64,000 nt of DNA from an uncultured Erythrobacter sp. (GCF_947499705.1 NZ_CANMPJ010000001.1:841501-905500); one strand, 5' to 3'; positions 26,239-36,228 are shown, counted from the stretch's first letter. Notes: generated from the letters alone by a model not told the origin. Program-made: numbers and translations.

Positions 26239-27161
26239 CAGGCCACTCCTGCAATCACGCGCGCCACCAGATCGGGGTCGAACGGGCGCAGGTCTTCCAT
26301 TTTCTCACCGACGCCGATCGCATGGATCGGCAGGCCGTATTGTTCGGCTGCTGCGACGAGTACGCCGCCGCGCGCGGTGCCATCCAGCTTGGTCATGATC
26401 AGCCCGGTTACGCCCGCCACTTCCTTGAACACGTCGATCTGTGACAGCGCGTTCTGGCCGTTCGTGGCGTCGAGCACCAGCACCACGTCATGCGGTGCCT
26501 CTTCGTTCAGACGCCCGAGAACGCGGCGGATCTTTTCGAGCTCGTCCATCAGCTCGCGCTTGTTCTGGAGGCGGCCAGCGGTGTCGACGATCAGCGCGTC
26601 GATCCCGGTATCGGTTGCCTGCTTGACCGCGTCATACACGATCGAGGCCGGGTCGCCGCCTTCGGGGCCGCGCACAAGGTCCACTCCCGCACGCTCGGCC
26701 CATGTCGCGAGCTGTCCAATGGCTGCGGCGCGGAACGTGTCGCCGGCGGCGAGCAGAACTCCGTAATCGTCTTCGGTAAAAAGATGCGCGAGCTTGGCGA
26801 TGGTGGTGGTCTTGCCCGAGCCGTTGACGCCGATCACGAGTATCACTTGCGGGCGAGGGAAGGCGACCACTTCGAGCGGTTTGGCGACCGGTCGTAGGAT
26901 CTCGGCGATCTCTTCGGCGACGGCCTCTTTCAGCTCCTGCTCGGTGATTTGCAGGCCAAAGCGTTTTTCCGACAGCTTGGCGCGAATGCGCGCCGCGGCG
27001 GACGGGCCAAGGTCGGAGATGATCAGCGCGTCTTCGACATCGTCGAGCGTTGCATCATCGAGTTTGGCAGTGCTTACGATACCCGAGAGGTTCGACGAGA
27101 GCCGGTCGGACGTCTTGCTGAACCCTCCGAAGAGGCGCTGGCTCCAGCTGTTCTCGCTCAT
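26238..27161 (-). CDS. ftsY: Signal recognition particle receptor FtsY
   Basis: This 307-residue protein has an NG domain with GVNGSGKTTTIAKLA (P-loop), DTFRAAAIGQL, VDTAGRLQNK and TKLDGTARGGV. The acidic A domain of E. coli FtsY is missing, as is common in alphaproteobacteria. It docks SRP-ribosome complexes at the membrane. Its ATG overlaps the mtaB stop (ATGA). Confidence 0.97.
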   Translation of the reverse strand: MSENSWSQRLFGGFSKTSDRLSSNLSGIVSTAKLDDATLDDVEDALIISDLGPSAAARIRAKLSEKRFGLQITEQELKEAVAEEIAEILRPVAKPLEVVAFPRPQVILVIGVNGSGKTTTIAKLAHLFTEDDYGVLLAAGDTFRAAAIGQLATWAERAGVDLVRGPEGGDPASIVYDAVKQATDTGIDALIVDTAGRLQNKRELMDELEKIRRVLGRLNEEAPHDVVLVLDATNGQNALSQIDVFKEVAGVTGLIMTKLDGTARGGVLVAAAEQYGLPIHAIGVGEKMEDLRPFDPDLVARVIAGVA

Positions 27162-28348
27162 CTAAGCAGGCCTTCCTCAACTGCGCGCACGGTCATCGCG
27201 ACCAATTCGCCTGCTTGAGTGCCATCGGGCAGCTTCACGCGGGCATAGTTGGGCGCATAGCCGCTGCCATCGCGCTCGGCGAGGACGGGCAGGGTTTCGC
27301 CCACAAGGCTGTCGAGCCATGCGGTTCTGACCTCGGCGACCGCGGCGCGAAGTTCGGCCGCACGAGCCTTGATCACGGCGCGATCAAGCTGCGGCATCCG
27401 CGCGGCTGGAGTGCCGGGGCGGGGGGAGAAGGGGAAGATATGACCGTGCACGATATCAAGCGCGCGAATGATCGAGAGGTTTTCGGCGTGGTGCTCGGAC
27501 GTTTCGGTCGGAAAGCCTGCCATCAGATCAGCTCCAACGGTAATCTCAGGCCGCTGCGCCTTGAGGCGTTGAACAAGGTCCACCGCATCGGCGCGCAGAT
27601 GGCGGCGTTTCATGCGTTTGAGGATCAAGTCGGCCCCATGCTGAAGCGAGAGGTGCAAGTGCGGCATGATGCGAGGCTCGCTGGCGAACAGCTCGAACAG
27701 CCGATCATCGATCTCGATCCCGTCGAGCGAGGACAGCCGCAGCCGGGCGAGGGCGGGGAAGCGGTTCAGTATGGCTTCGACGAGTGTCCCAAGCGGCGGC
27801 GCATCGGGCAGATCGTGGCCCCATGACGTCAGATCGACTCCGGTCAGCACCACTTCCTTCGCGCCCAGATCGAGATGCTGTTCTATCTCACGCAGAGCAT
27901 CGGCAATGGGCAGTGAGCGGCTCACACCGCGCCCCTGCGGGATTACGCAGAACGTGCAGGCATGATCGCAACCATTCTGCACCGCGATAAAGGCGCGGGT
28001 CTTTGTCGGCGCAATCGGTGCTTCGGTCGCAGGAATGTTCCAGACGCGCGGATCGAGTTTGCTCTGGTTGGCGATCAGTCCGTCAACCTCTGGCATTGCG
28101 CCGAGCTGTTCGCGCTCAATATCTGCGGCGCAGCCCGTCACCAGCAGGCGCGCGTCCGGGCGAGCGCGGCGGGCCTTGCGGATCGCTTGACGCGTCTGCC
28201 GCACGGCTTCGCTTGTGACGGCACAGCTGTTCACGACCACAACGTCGCCTTCATCGGCCAGCATGGCGCGCATGCGCTCGCTTTCGGCGATGTTGAGCCT
28301 GCATCCCAAGGAGATAACTTCGGGCGATATGACTTCGGGAGCGCTCAC
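27158..28348 (-). CDS. mtaB: tRNA t6A37 methylthiotransferase MtaB
   Basis: This radical SAM methylthiotransferase has about 396 residues. The N-terminal MTTase Cys sites are SLGCRLN, NSCAVT and VTGCAA; the radical SAM cluster is CDHACTFC. It adds a methylthio group to t6A37 of ANN-reading tRNAs. The start is GTG 28348, which overlaps the dapF stop (GTGA); the frame is open further upstream but only inside dapF. It ends with a four-base overlap with ftsY. Confidence 0.93.
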   Translation of the reverse strand: MSAPEVISPEVISLGCRLNIAESERMRAMLADEGDVVVVNSCAVTSEAVRQTRQAIRKARRARPDARLLVTGCAADIEREQLGAMPEVDGLIANQSKLDPRVWNIPATEAPIAPTKTRAFIAVQNGCDHACTFCVIPQGRGVSRSLPIADALREIEQHLDLGAKEVVLTGVDLTSWGHDLPDAPPLGTLVEAILNRFPALARLRLSSLDGIEIDDRLFELFASEPRIMPHLHLSLQHGADLILKRMKRRHLRADAVDLVQRLKAQRPEITVGADLMAGFPTETSEHHAENLSIIRALDIVHGHIFPFSPRPGTPAARMPQLDRAVIKARAAELRAAVAEVRTAWLDSLVGETLPVLAERDGSGYAPNYARVKLPDGTQAGELVAMTVRAVEEGLLR

Positions 28349-29154
28349 GAGTAATCGTCCCACTCGAACGTTCCTCGAAAGGCTTCGGTCGCGGGGCCGG
28401 TCATGCGGATCGACCCGCCTTGCGCCCATTCAATCGTCAGATCGCCGCCGGGTAGCGTGACGGTCACCGGGCTTTTCGCGATGCCCTTGCGGATCGCTGC
28501 CACCGCAGTGGCGCAGGCACCCGTGCCGCATGCGCGGGTCAAGCCAGCGCCCCGTTCCCACACGCGCAGCGAAAGATGATTGTCCGCAATCACATGCGCC
28601 ACATTCACATTCACGCGTTCGGGGAAGAGCGGGTCTTCCTCGATCTCCGGGCCGATGTGCTGGAGATCTATGTCGGGCGCTTCAGGCGTAAAGAAGACTA
28701 CGTGAGGATTGCCGACATTCACGGCCATGGGATTCTTAAGCGGTCCCCAAGAAACAGGCATGGAGGCGGTATCCATCGCATAGTCGAGCGGGATTTCTTG
28801 AAATTCGAACTTTGGCTCGCCCATGTCGACGCTTGCGCCGCCATCCGCCGGTTCCAGTTCGATAATACCGCCTGCGGTCTCAACTTTCGCTGGCTTCCCA
28901 TGCAAAAGTGCCACCGCCCGGCTCGCATTGCCGCAGGCTTCCACCTCGCCGCCGTCGGAATTGAAAATGCGCATGCGGAAATCGGCCGCGCTGCTCGGCT
29001 CGAGGAGGATCAACTGGTCGCAACCAATCCCCTCACGCCGGTCGGCGATCCTGTACGCTACCTCTTCGGAAATGTCGGGCACGGCATTTTCGCGTGCGTC
29101 AAGCACCACGAAGTCATTGCCGAGGCCGTGCATCTTGATGAAGGGGACGCGCAT
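28345..29154 (-). CDS. dapF: Diaminopimelate epimerase
   Basis: The two catalytic cysteines are in EACGNASRAVA and TRACGTGACATAV; the N-terminus FIKMHGLGNDFVVLD is typical. It interconverts LL- and meso-diaminopimelate for lysine and peptidoglycan. ATG 29154 gives MRVPFIKMHG, the usual start; ATG 29166 would add four residues. It heads the dapF-mtaB-ftsY-yciB operon, whose genes all overlap. Confidence 0.96.
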   Translation of the reverse strand: MRVPFIKMHGLGNDFVVLDARENAVPDISEEVAYRIADRREGIGCDQLILLEPSSAADFRMRIFNSDGGEVEACGNASRAVALLHGKPAKVETAGGIIELEPADGGASVDMGEPKFEFQEIPLDYAMDTASMPVSWGPLKNPMAVNVGNPHVVFFTPEAPDIDLQHIGPEIEEDPLFPERVNVNVAHVIADNHLSLRVWERGAGLTRACGTGACATAVAAIRKGIAKSPVTVTLPGGDLTIEWAQGGSIRMTGPATEAFRGTFEWDDYS

Positions 29155-29209
29155 TATGAGGCGCATCTATGCACGCGCCCGCCTCGCGTCTAGCCCCGGA
29201 CTTGCGCGC

Positions 29210-30874
29210 TTACTGGCTGGCGCGGATGCGCGCGAGCGACGGTTCTGGAAAGATGTGGGTGGTTTCTTCGGGCTCGCGGTAGACGCGTCGCTCGACCAGT
29301 TTGCCCAGTGGGCGCAGGCGATTGCGAACTTCTTCGGCGGTTTCCGGACGCCCGTAGAGATACCCTTGGCCCTTCAATTGGCCCATTTCCTTGAGCGAGG
29401 CGAGGATCTTCTCGTCTTCGATACCCTCAGCAGTGATCGGCATGTTGAGGCCTTCACCCAGCGAGATGATCGCATCGACAATGGTAGAGCTGCCTTCGGG
29501 ATTGCTGAGTTCGCCAACGAAACTGCGATCGATCTTGAGCCGGTCGAATGGCAGCGAACGCAGCTGCTCAAGGCTGGAATAGCCTGTGCCGAAATCGTCG
29601 AGGCTGATCCGGACGCCTTGATTGCGCAGGCTGGTGATCATCGACCGGACAAGGCCGACATTGTCGTGCAGGCAGCTTTCGGTGATCTCGATTTCGAGCC
29701 GCTGCGGCGGCAGCCCCTGTTGCACGAGCAGCTTGAGCAGCTTTTGTGCAAACCACGGATCACGCAATTGCACCGGCGAGATGTTGATCGACAGCGTGAG
29801 CGAGTCTTCCCATTCGCACGCATCGGTGAAGGCCTGGGCCATCAACTGATCGGAAATCTCGCAAATGACGCCGATTTCCTCGGCGATCGGAATGAAGATT
29901 TCGGGGCTGACCAGGCCCAGTTGCGGCGACTGCCAGCGAGCGAGCATCTCAAACCCGACCAGTTCGCCGGTGTGAAGATCAACCTGCTGCTCATAATAGG
30001 GGACGAATTCGGCTTCGGCGAGGCCGCGGCGAATGCCTGTTTCGAGCTGATTGCGGAAGCGCAGCTCGTTTTCCATGGTCGGTTCGAACCAGAAAAAGCG
30101 GTTTTTGCCCTGCTTTTTGGCGTGATACATCGCGATATCGGCGCGGTGCATCAGTTCGCTGGCATCAATGGCGAGCGGATTGGGGCTTTCGTCCTCCAGC
30201 TCGGTCGCGACCCCGATCGACATCGTGGCGTCGATGGTAATTTTCTCAAGCTCGAACGGGATTGCGGCCTGTTCGAAAAAGCGGATGATCAAGTCGTCAA
30301 TGCGCTCAGGCGCAGATTTGTTGAATGGCACAACGATGCCGAATTCGTCGCCGCCCAGACGTGCGATGCGCGCCTGCTTCGGCAATTGACCTATCAGCCG
30401 CTCGGCCAATTGCACCAGCACGGCATCGCCAATGCCGTGGCCGTGCATATCGTTGATCTGCTTGAAATTATCGAGATCGACCATGATGAAGGCGACCGCA
30501 TCGCCCTTCTTGGCGGCGGAAGCGCGGAGCTTTTCAGCGGCATCCGCCATGCTGCGACGGTTCAGGCAGCCGGTTAGCGGGTCGATTTCCGAAAGCTTGC
30601 GCGCATGTTCTTCGGCGCGTTTGCGTTCGGAGATTTCGTGAGTGAGCTGGCGGTAACGGCGCCAGCCGAAGATCACGAGAGCGATGTTCAGGAGCAGGGC
30701 GTTGACCAGCAAGTGGTTGGGTCCGGTGCCAATGCCAACCAATGATCGAAACACGCCTGGAAGCACTGCGCTACCTGTTGCAACAAACAACAGGATAGCC
30801 GCGGTGGCGATCCCGAGTGCGATCAGGTCACGCTCGGCACTGCCAAAGCGGTTTTTCGGTTTTGTTTCTGTCAC
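29210..30874 (-). CDS. Membrane-bound GGDEF-EAL protein (c-di-GMP turnover)
   Basis: This 554-residue protein has two N-terminal transmembrane helices (about 18-45 and 53-71), then a GGDEF domain with intact RLGGDEFG (172-179), then an EAL-type domain. The EAL triad reads EML (309-311), while the metal and catalytic residues in NISPVQL, EITES, DDFGTGYSSL, LKIDRSFV and TAEGIED are present. Both cyclase and phosphodiesterase activity are possible; dual proteins often act mainly as phosphodiesterases. No periplasmic sensor domain is visible. Confidence 0.93.
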   Translation of the reverse strand: MTETKPKNRFGSAERDLIALGIATAAILLFVATGSAVLPGVFRSLVGIGTGPNHLLVNALLLNIALVIFGWRRYRQLTHEISERKRAEEHARKLSEIDPLTGCLNRRSMADAAEKLRASAAKKGDAVAFIMVDLDNFKQINDMHGHGIGDAVLVQLAERLIGQLPKQARIARLGGDEFGIVVPFNKSAPERIDDLIIRFFEQAAIPFELEKITIDATMSIGVATELEDESPNPLAIDASELMHRADIAMYHAKKQGKNRFFWFEPTMENELRFRNQLETGIRRGLAEAEFVPYYEQQVDLHTGELVGFEMLARWQSPQLGLVSPEIFIPIAEEIGVICEISDQLMAQAFTDACEWEDSLTLSINISPVQLRDPWFAQKLLKLLVQQGLPPQRLEIEITESCLHDNVGLVRSMITSLRNQGVRISLDDFGTGYSSLEQLRSLPFDRLKIDRSFVGELSNPEGSSTIVDAIISLGEGLNMPITAEGIEDEKILASLKEMGQLKGQGYLYGRPETAEEVRNRLRPLGKLVERRVYREPEETTHIFPEPSLARIRASQ

Positions 30875-31049
30875 CTTGATCGAAACTCGCCGCGAGCGGC
30901 CTGCCCCCCAATAGAAATCAATCGAGCACTGTCTGGGCTAGATGCCTAAAAATCGGGTTAATCCTTTGCTATTGCGTGCAAGAGGGGTGGATGCAGAGCA
31001 CTCGCTTGCGCTAATCGAGCCCTAATTCGCAAACAAAGGAGCGTGCCCC

Positions 31050-31460
31050 GTGGCCAATTACTGGTTGGTGAAATCCGAACCGTTCAAATACAGCTGGGAC
31101 GATCTCGTCGCCGAGGAAGAAGGCGTTTGGGACGGAGTTCGCAATCATTCGGCAAAACTCAATTTGCGCGCGATGGAAGTGGGCGATGAGTGTTTTTTCT
31201 ATCACTCGCGCGAAGGATTGGAGATTGTTGGCGTTTGCGAAGTGACCGTCGCGGGCATTCTCGACCCGACCGATGAAACCGGCAAATGGGCCGCGGTGAA
31301 GGTCAAACCAAAGCGCAAGTTCGACAATCCTGTGACGCTGAAACAGATCAAGGCCGAACCCAAGCTCGCGGATTGCGAGCTGGTGCGGCTCTCCCGCCTA
31401 TCGGTCGCGAAGATCAAGCCCGATGAGTGGAAGCTGATCTGCAAAATGGCGGAAGGTTAG
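31050..31460 (+). CDS. EVE domain protein
   Basis: This 136-residue protein starts MANYWLVKSEPFKYSWDDL, with GVWDGVRNHSAKLNLRAMEVGDECFFYHS (in parts), the classic EVE/thymocyte-nuclear-protein-1 pattern. EVE is a PUA-like fold that binds modified bases such as 5-methylcytosine. GTG 31050 follows AAAGGAG. It is a single gene, converging with the ThDP enzyme. Confidence 0.93.
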   Translation: MANYWLVKSEPFKYSWDDLVAEEEGVWDGVRNHSAKLNLRAMEVGDECFFYHSREGLEIVGVCEVTVAGILDPTDETGKWAAVKVKPKRKFDNPVTLKQIKAEPKLADCELVRLSRLSVAKIKPDEWKLICKMAEG

Positions 31461-33142
31461 GTCCTCGCTCTCAATCCGCTGATCGTCGCGCCGCTGGCGG
31501 CGAGCTGTTCGATATCGATCTTTAGATGAATCAGTCGCAGGCCTTTGCGGGATTGTGCTTCGGCAAGGGCAACGGTGAACTCATCGGTGGTTGAGACGGT
31601 CGCGGACCAACCGCCATACGCTGCGCCGAGCGCTGCGAAATCGGGGTTGGCGAGCTTGGTTGCCGATACCCGTCCCGGATATTCGCGCTCTTGATGCATT
31701 CGAATCGTGCCATAGGCGCTGTTATCGACGACGAGCACGAGCAGGTTTGCGCCGTACTGCGCTGCGGTCGCGAGCTCCTGTCCGTTCATGAGAAAATCGC
31801 CATCACCTGCGACGGCAACAACCTGTCGATCGGGATGGCGCAGAGCGGCTGCGACTGCGGCTGGAACACCGTATCCCATCGCCCCGGCTGTCGGTGCAAG
31901 CTGGGTCGGCAGTCCTTCGTAGCGCCAATAGCGATGCCACCATCCCGCGAAATTGCCCGCGCCGTTGCAGATGATGGTGTCGGCTGGAAGCGTCTTTCGC
32001 ATCGCCGTGACGCAGGCGGCCATATCAAGCGCGGGCGGGTTGTCCGATGGCGCGTGCGTGGCCCAACTCTCCCACTCAGCATGCGCCTCAGCCCCGGCAT
32101 CGAACGGGATAACGGTGTGATCCTCCCAAAGGGCCGCCGCTTCGGCGAATTCATCGACCGCGCAGCACAGGGACAGTTCGGTTAGGTAGACGCGGCCCAG
32201 CTCTTCCGGGTCAGGGTGGACGTGGACCAGCAATTGTTCAGGGTGGTCGGGGAGCGGGAAAGAATATCCATCCGTTGTCGCCTCCCCAAGCCGAGCACCC
32301 ACCGCGAGCACGAGATCGGCGTTCTTCACTCGCTCGACGAGTTTGGGATTGGGACCGTAGCCGAGATTGCCCGCATGGACGGGCGAGGACGGGCTGATGG
32401 CATCCTGCCGCCGGAATGCAGTTGCAACTGGCAGGCCGATGTTCTCGGCAAAGCTCTGGAAATGCTCACGCGCTTTGGCGTTCCAGCCAGCGCCGCCAAT
32501 AATCGCAATCGGGCTTGCGGCGTCGGCAACCAATGCGAACAGCGCCTGCATGGCGTCCGGGCAAACGGCCTGGGCAGGACGGGTGACCATAGGGCGTGGT
32601 TTGATTGCCGGATCGACCGGATCGCACAACATGTCTTCCGGAAGGGCAAGCACCACCGGGCCGGGGCGACCGCTGATCGCAACCGAATAGGCACGGGCGA
32701 TGTATTCCGGGATGCGCGCAGCATCGTCGATCTTGGCTGCCCATTTGCATATCGGACCGAAGAATGCGGGGAAATCGACTTCCTGAAAGCCCTCGCGATC
32801 TCTCATCCCCCGATCCACGTCACCGACAAACAGGATCATCGGCTGCGAATCCTGATGTGCGACATGCACGCCGATGCTGGCATTTGTGGCGCCCGGTCCG
32901 CGCGTGACGAACGCGATGCCAGGCCGTCCCGAACCAGCAGCGTTTAGCGCTCCGTCTGCGCATGCCATGAAGGCAACGCCGCCTTCCTGACGGCAGGTAA
33001 TTGTTTCGATGTCGGACCGTTCATGCAGCGCATCAAGCACCGCGAGGAAGCTCTCGCCGGGCACGGTGAAGATCCGGTCCGTCCCTTGCTCGGCAAGGCA
33101 ATCGACCAGCAATTCTGCTGCGCTTCTCGTGGTTTCGGCCAA
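31457..33142 (-). CDS. Thiamine diphosphate-dependent enzyme, acetolactate synthase-like
   Basis: This 561-residue protein has the three ThDP domains: FTVPGESFLAVLDAL with the activating Glu in TCRQEGGVAFMA, a central domain with GGAGWNAKAREHF, and the C-terminal cofactor motif VAGDGDFLMNGQELATAAQYG through NSAYGTI. It belongs to the IlvB/benzaldehyde-lyase-like group. It is not the biosynthetic ilvB-ilvH pair, since no regulatory subunit follows, so the substrate is unknown. Confidence 0.88.
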   Translation of the reverse strand: MAETTRSAAELLVDCLAEQGTDRIFTVPGESFLAVLDALHERSDIETITCRQEGGVAFMACADGALNAAGSGRPGIAFVTRGPGATNASIGVHVAHQDSQPMILFVGDVDRGMRDREGFQEVDFPAFFGPICKWAAKIDDAARIPEYIARAYSVAISGRPGPVVLALPEDMLCDPVDPAIKPRPMVTRPAQAVCPDAMQALFALVADAASPIAIIGGAGWNAKAREHFQSFAENIGLPVATAFRRQDAISPSSPVHAGNLGYGPNPKLVERVKNADLVLAVGARLGEATTDGYSFPLPDHPEQLLVHVHPDPEELGRVYLTELSLCCAVDEFAEAAALWEDHTVIPFDAGAEAHAEWESWATHAPSDNPPALDMAACVTAMRKTLPADTIICNGAGNFAGWWHRYWRYEGLPTQLAPTAGAMGYGVPAAVAAALRHPDRQVVAVAGDGDFLMNGQELATAAQYGANLLVLVVDNSAYGTIRMHQEREYPGRVSATKLANPDFAALGAAYGGWSATVSTTDEFTVALAEAQSRKGLRLIHLKIDIEQLAASGATISGLRART

Positions 33143-33321
33143 GACAATTCCCTCCGCTCAGGCCCTATAATCAGGCACAGCGCGCTTAGCGCCGCACGCC
33201 CTGGTAGGCAAACGCTGCGGCGCTACCCAAGCTGGTTAACCGGAGGGTGAATTGTCCCGCCTTGCGACAGTGGATGAGCGGAGGCTGTGCGCGGGTAAAG
33301 AAAGTGTTAACGCCTGCGGCT

Positions 33322-33585
33322 ATGAAGTATCCAAAGCTCACCAGCGAACTGATCTCTGACGCGCAGCGCCGCCGCGAAGCGGGCGGGCCGTTCAAGCGCC
33401 GCGCTCTTGTCCTCACCGATGAAGAAGCGACGCATCCGTTCAGGGCGAACCTGCCGCCACATGTGAAGGATGATCTGCACGACATCCCGGCGGAAAGCCT
33501 TTGGGCGCTGACACAAGACGATGTGCGCGGCTTCGCCAGCACCTATTTCGCGGCGACCGCAGCGATCCTCGTCTTCATTATGTGA
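33322..33585 (+). CDS. Hypothetical protein with C-terminal hydrophobic segment
   Basis: This 87-residue protein starts MKYPKLTSELISDAQRRRE and ends with a short hydrophobic segment (FAATAAILVFIM) that could anchor it. The middle is polar, with TDEEATHPFRANLPPHVKDDL. The start is chosen at ATG 33322; no strong Shine-Dalgarno is seen. The family is not recognised. Confidence 0.55.
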   Translation: MKYPKLTSELISDAQRRREAGGPFKRRALVLTDEEATHPFRANLPPHVKDDLHDIPAESLWALTQDDVRGFASTYFAATAAILVFIM

Positions 33586-33603
33586 TTTAGGCGCCGCACG
33601 CGC

Positions 33604-34998
33604 TTACTCGGCCAATTGCGCAGCCGCTTCTTTTTCAGCGCTGAACAGCAGCCAACCGAGCCACGCTGATACCACGGTCATTGCCGCCGCCAGCAGCAAT
33701 TGCTCGGCCACCGGTATGCCCACCGCAGTCATGCCGATAGCGATCGCTGAACCCAGCACCATCGAGACCGAATTGACGATATTGTTCGCCGCAATCGTGC
33801 GTGAGGCCGCGTTGTGTTCGCAGCGCGTGGTGAGAAACGCGTAGAGCGGGACCACGAACATTCCTCCGGCCGTCGAAATGCCAAGCAGGATCAGCAGAAG
33901 CGGAACGGCAAGCGGTTCAAGGACCCATTGCTCGATCGGCAGCAATTCGCCCGCTTCGTTCGGTATCCATGCCCGCGACAGGATGTAGAACCCGAGCAGA
34001 AACCCGCCCATCACAACCACGCAGACGGGTGCAAAGCGGGCAGACACATCGCCTTTGAGCAGGGCGTTGATGGCGACCGATCCGACCGCAATACCGATAG
34101 AGAAGATCACGAGAAACAGGCTGGCAACTTCCGGTGTTGCGAGCAGTTGGTTCTTGGCGAGTGGCGGAAACTGGATGAAAAGCAGAGCGCCGATGGTCCA
34201 GAAAAAGCTGATGGCGATGATCGCGAACCAGATCTCGCGATTGTCCATAGTCTTCTTCACCAGCCGCCAGCTCATCACGACCTGGTCTGCCAGCGCGACA
34301 GGCACAAAACCCAGCCAACGCAGCAATGGGTTGCGCACCGTTTCCGCATACGGCTCGATCAAAGGGAAGTGCAGCTCATGATCGCCTTGCGGCGGGGCAT
34401 CGGGAACGAAGCGGCTGACAAAGTAACCCACAATCGCCGTCACTACGACGAGCACAATGGCGAATTCGACGTCGATAAACCCTGCCAGGATCGTGCCGAG
34501 CAAGATCGCAATGTAGGTGCCCGCCTCGACCAGGCCGGTGCCGGGCAAGACTTCGTCTTTCTTCAGGTGCTGAGGCAGGATCGCGTATTTAATCGGGCCG
34601 AGAAACGAAGATTGCACGGCGGCGAGGAACACGACGAACAGCAAGAGCGGGATCGCCACCGTGTGCACCATGATGCCCTGCCACGCCATGTAGAGGCCCG
34701 CCGCGCCAAGCGACGCCCAGCCGATCTCGCATAATTTGACGATCCGGATGATCCGCGCCTTGTCTCGAGAATCCGCCAATTGTCCTGCAAGCGCGGAAAA
34801 AAGCACGAATGGGAGGATGAACAGGAGCGACGCGATTCCGCTGAAAAACGCCTCCTGCTTTTCATCACTATAGACCGAGTAGACGACGAACAGGACCAAA
34901 GCGGTCTTGTAGAGATTGTCGTTGAACGCGTTGAAGAACTGCGTGACCATCAACGGCAGAAAGCGCTTGCGGCGCATAAGGTGCGTCGATGTCGTCAT
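33604..34998 (-). CDS. MFS transporter, LplT-like
   Basis: This 464-residue protein has twelve transmembrane helices. The N-terminal FFNAFNDNLYKTALVL and the mid-loop QSSFLGPIKYAILPQHLKKDE match the lysophospholipid flippase LplT and the MFS part of LplT-acyltransferase fusions. No acyltransferase domain is attached. It may move lysophospholipids inward for re-acylation. It is divergent from pgsA, another phospholipid gene. Confidence 0.85.
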   Translation of the reverse strand: MTTSTHLMRRKRFLPLMVTQFFNAFNDNLYKTALVLFVVYSVYSDEKQEAFFSGIASLLFILPFVLFSALAGQLADSRDKARIIRIVKLCEIGWASLGAAGLYMAWQGIMVHTVAIPLLLFVVFLAAVQSSFLGPIKYAILPQHLKKDEVLPGTGLVEAGTYIAILLGTILAGFIDVEFAIVLVVVTAIVGYFVSRFVPDAPPQGDHELHFPLIEPYAETVRNPLLRWLGFVPVALADQVVMSWRLVKKTMDNREIWFAIIAISFFWTIGALLFIQFPPLAKNQLLATPEVASLFLVIFSIGIAVGSVAINALLKGDVSARFAPVCVVVMGGFLLGFYILSRAWIPNEAGELLPIEQWVLEPLAVPLLLILLGISTAGGMFVVPLYAFLTTRCEHNAASRTIAANNIVNSVSMVLGSAIAIGMTAVGIPVAEQLLLAAAMTVVSAWLGWLLFSAEKEAAAQLAE

Positions 34999-35126
34999 TA
35001 AACCTAGTTAAGCAGCGTCCCCAGAAGCGCGAGACATAGCGATCACCCCAACATTCACAAGAGCGTTCACAAGCGCCCCAGATACTCTTTTACGCTGCGT
35101 CACACCGCGCTAGAGGCGACAGGTAC

Positions 35127-35735
35127 ATGTTGACGCTTCCTAATATCCTAACGCTGTCGCGAATTCTGGCGTTGCCTTTGCTCGGGTTCTTCCTGTGGTG
35201 GCCGGATTGGAAGCTTGGCTATGCGATTGGCTTTGTGCTGTATGGCCTCATCGGGATCACCGATTTTTTCGACGGCTACCTCGCGCGGGCGCAGGGAACG
35301 GTATCGAAACTCGGAATTTTCCTCGATCCGATCGCTGACAAGATCATGGTCGCAACTGTGATCCTAGTCCTGACGGCGCAAGGATATCTGCGCGGACCGT
35401 ATGTGGGCGACATGCATGTGATCGCTGGGCTGATCATCCTGATCCGAGAGATCGCCGTTTCGGGTCTGCGCGAATTTCTCGGGGGGCTGCAAGTTTCGGT
35501 CCCGGTATCCAAGCTGGCGAAATGGAAGACGGCGTTCCAACTGATAGCGCTCGGCGCGCTGATTGGTGGCGGAGCGGTGCACGGCCAGCCGTGCCAAGTG
35601 CCCGGCGACGCCTGCGCTTCGGTGGCCGAGACTTGGATCCACCTGATCGGCCTATCGACGCTATGGGCGGCGGCGGTCCTGACCTGCATTACCGGCTGGG
35701 ACTACCTGCGGGTTGGTCTTAAGCATATGGATTGA
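35127..35735 (+). CDS. pgsA: CDP-diacylglycerol-glycerol-3-phosphate 3-phosphatidyltransferase
   Basis: This 202-residue membrane protein contains the CDP-alcohol phosphotransferase motif DGYLARAQGTVSKLGIFLD (Asp and Arg residues at the expected spacing), followed by PIADK. It makes phosphatidylglycerol phosphate, the committed step to PG and cardiolipin. It starts LPNILTLSRILALP, the usual form. The next gene begins 11 bases later. Confidence 0.95.
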   Translation: MLTLPNILTLSRILALPLLGFFLWWPDWKLGYAIGFVLYGLIGITDFFDGYLARAQGTVSKLGIFLDPIADKIMVATVILVLTAQGYLRGPYVGDMHVIAGLIILIREIAVSGLREFLGGLQVSVPVSKLAKWKTAFQLIALGALIGGGAVHGQPCQVPGDACASVAETWIHLIGLSTLWAAAVLTCITGWDYLRVGLKHMD

Positions 35736-35745
35736 GGGATACGTT

Positions 35746-36228
35746 ATGGCTGCATTTTTCAGAAAACTGTTCGGCGATAAACAGAACGCGCCAGCCACAA
35801 GCGAGATGCCTGAGAGCATCGAACAAGGCATGCAGTGGCAAGCGGAAGACTTTGTTCGCGCCTTTTCGCAACCAGATGCACCAATCGATGGAAGTTGTCT
35901 CGACTACAGTTCAGCCTCGTTGGATGAGGTTGATCGTTTGCTCGACAATGTTCACTGTCACGGTCAGGAATTGCCTGACGATCTTCACTTTCTGATTTCG
36001 GCCTACGTATTCGAGGTAGCTCGCCGCGAGTTCGGTGGACGTTATCTTCGTGGTGACGAGAAGGACCCATTCGTGCTTGTCATGGGCAAAGAAGACGCGA
36101 GCGTGGGCCTGTGCGTCATGTCAAAGGTTCGTGGACGAGCCATAAACGGTAACGAAGACAACATCCCGTTTTTCTATGCGGGCATTGCTCCAGCAATCGA
36201 TCGAGGAGTGCCAGCCACTCTAATCTGA
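35746..36228 (+). CDS. Hypothetical protein downstream of pgsA
   Basis: This 160-residue soluble, acidic protein follows GAGGGA and ATG 35746. The core reads SLDEVDRLLDN, then ISAYVFEVARREFGGRYLRGDEKDPFVLVM and FFYAGIAPAID. The pattern of a helix followed by AY-hydrophobic-GG resembles small domains seen among immunity or DUF3806-like proteins, but no family is assigned. It is less GC-rich than pgsA, suggesting separate acquisition. Confidence 0.7.
   Translation: MAAFFRKLFGDKQNAPATSEMPESIEQGMQWQAEDFVRAFSQPDAPIDGSCLDYSSASLDEVDRLLDNVHCHGQELPDDLHFLISAYVFEVARREFGGRYLRGDEKDPFVLVMGKEDASVGLCVMSKVRGRAINGNEDNIPFFYAGIAPAIDRGVPATLI

Noticed and set aside
28823..30577. Plus-strand frame of 584 codons across dapF and the GGDEF-EAL gene
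   Set aside because: It covers the opposite strand of two certain genes and shows no motif.
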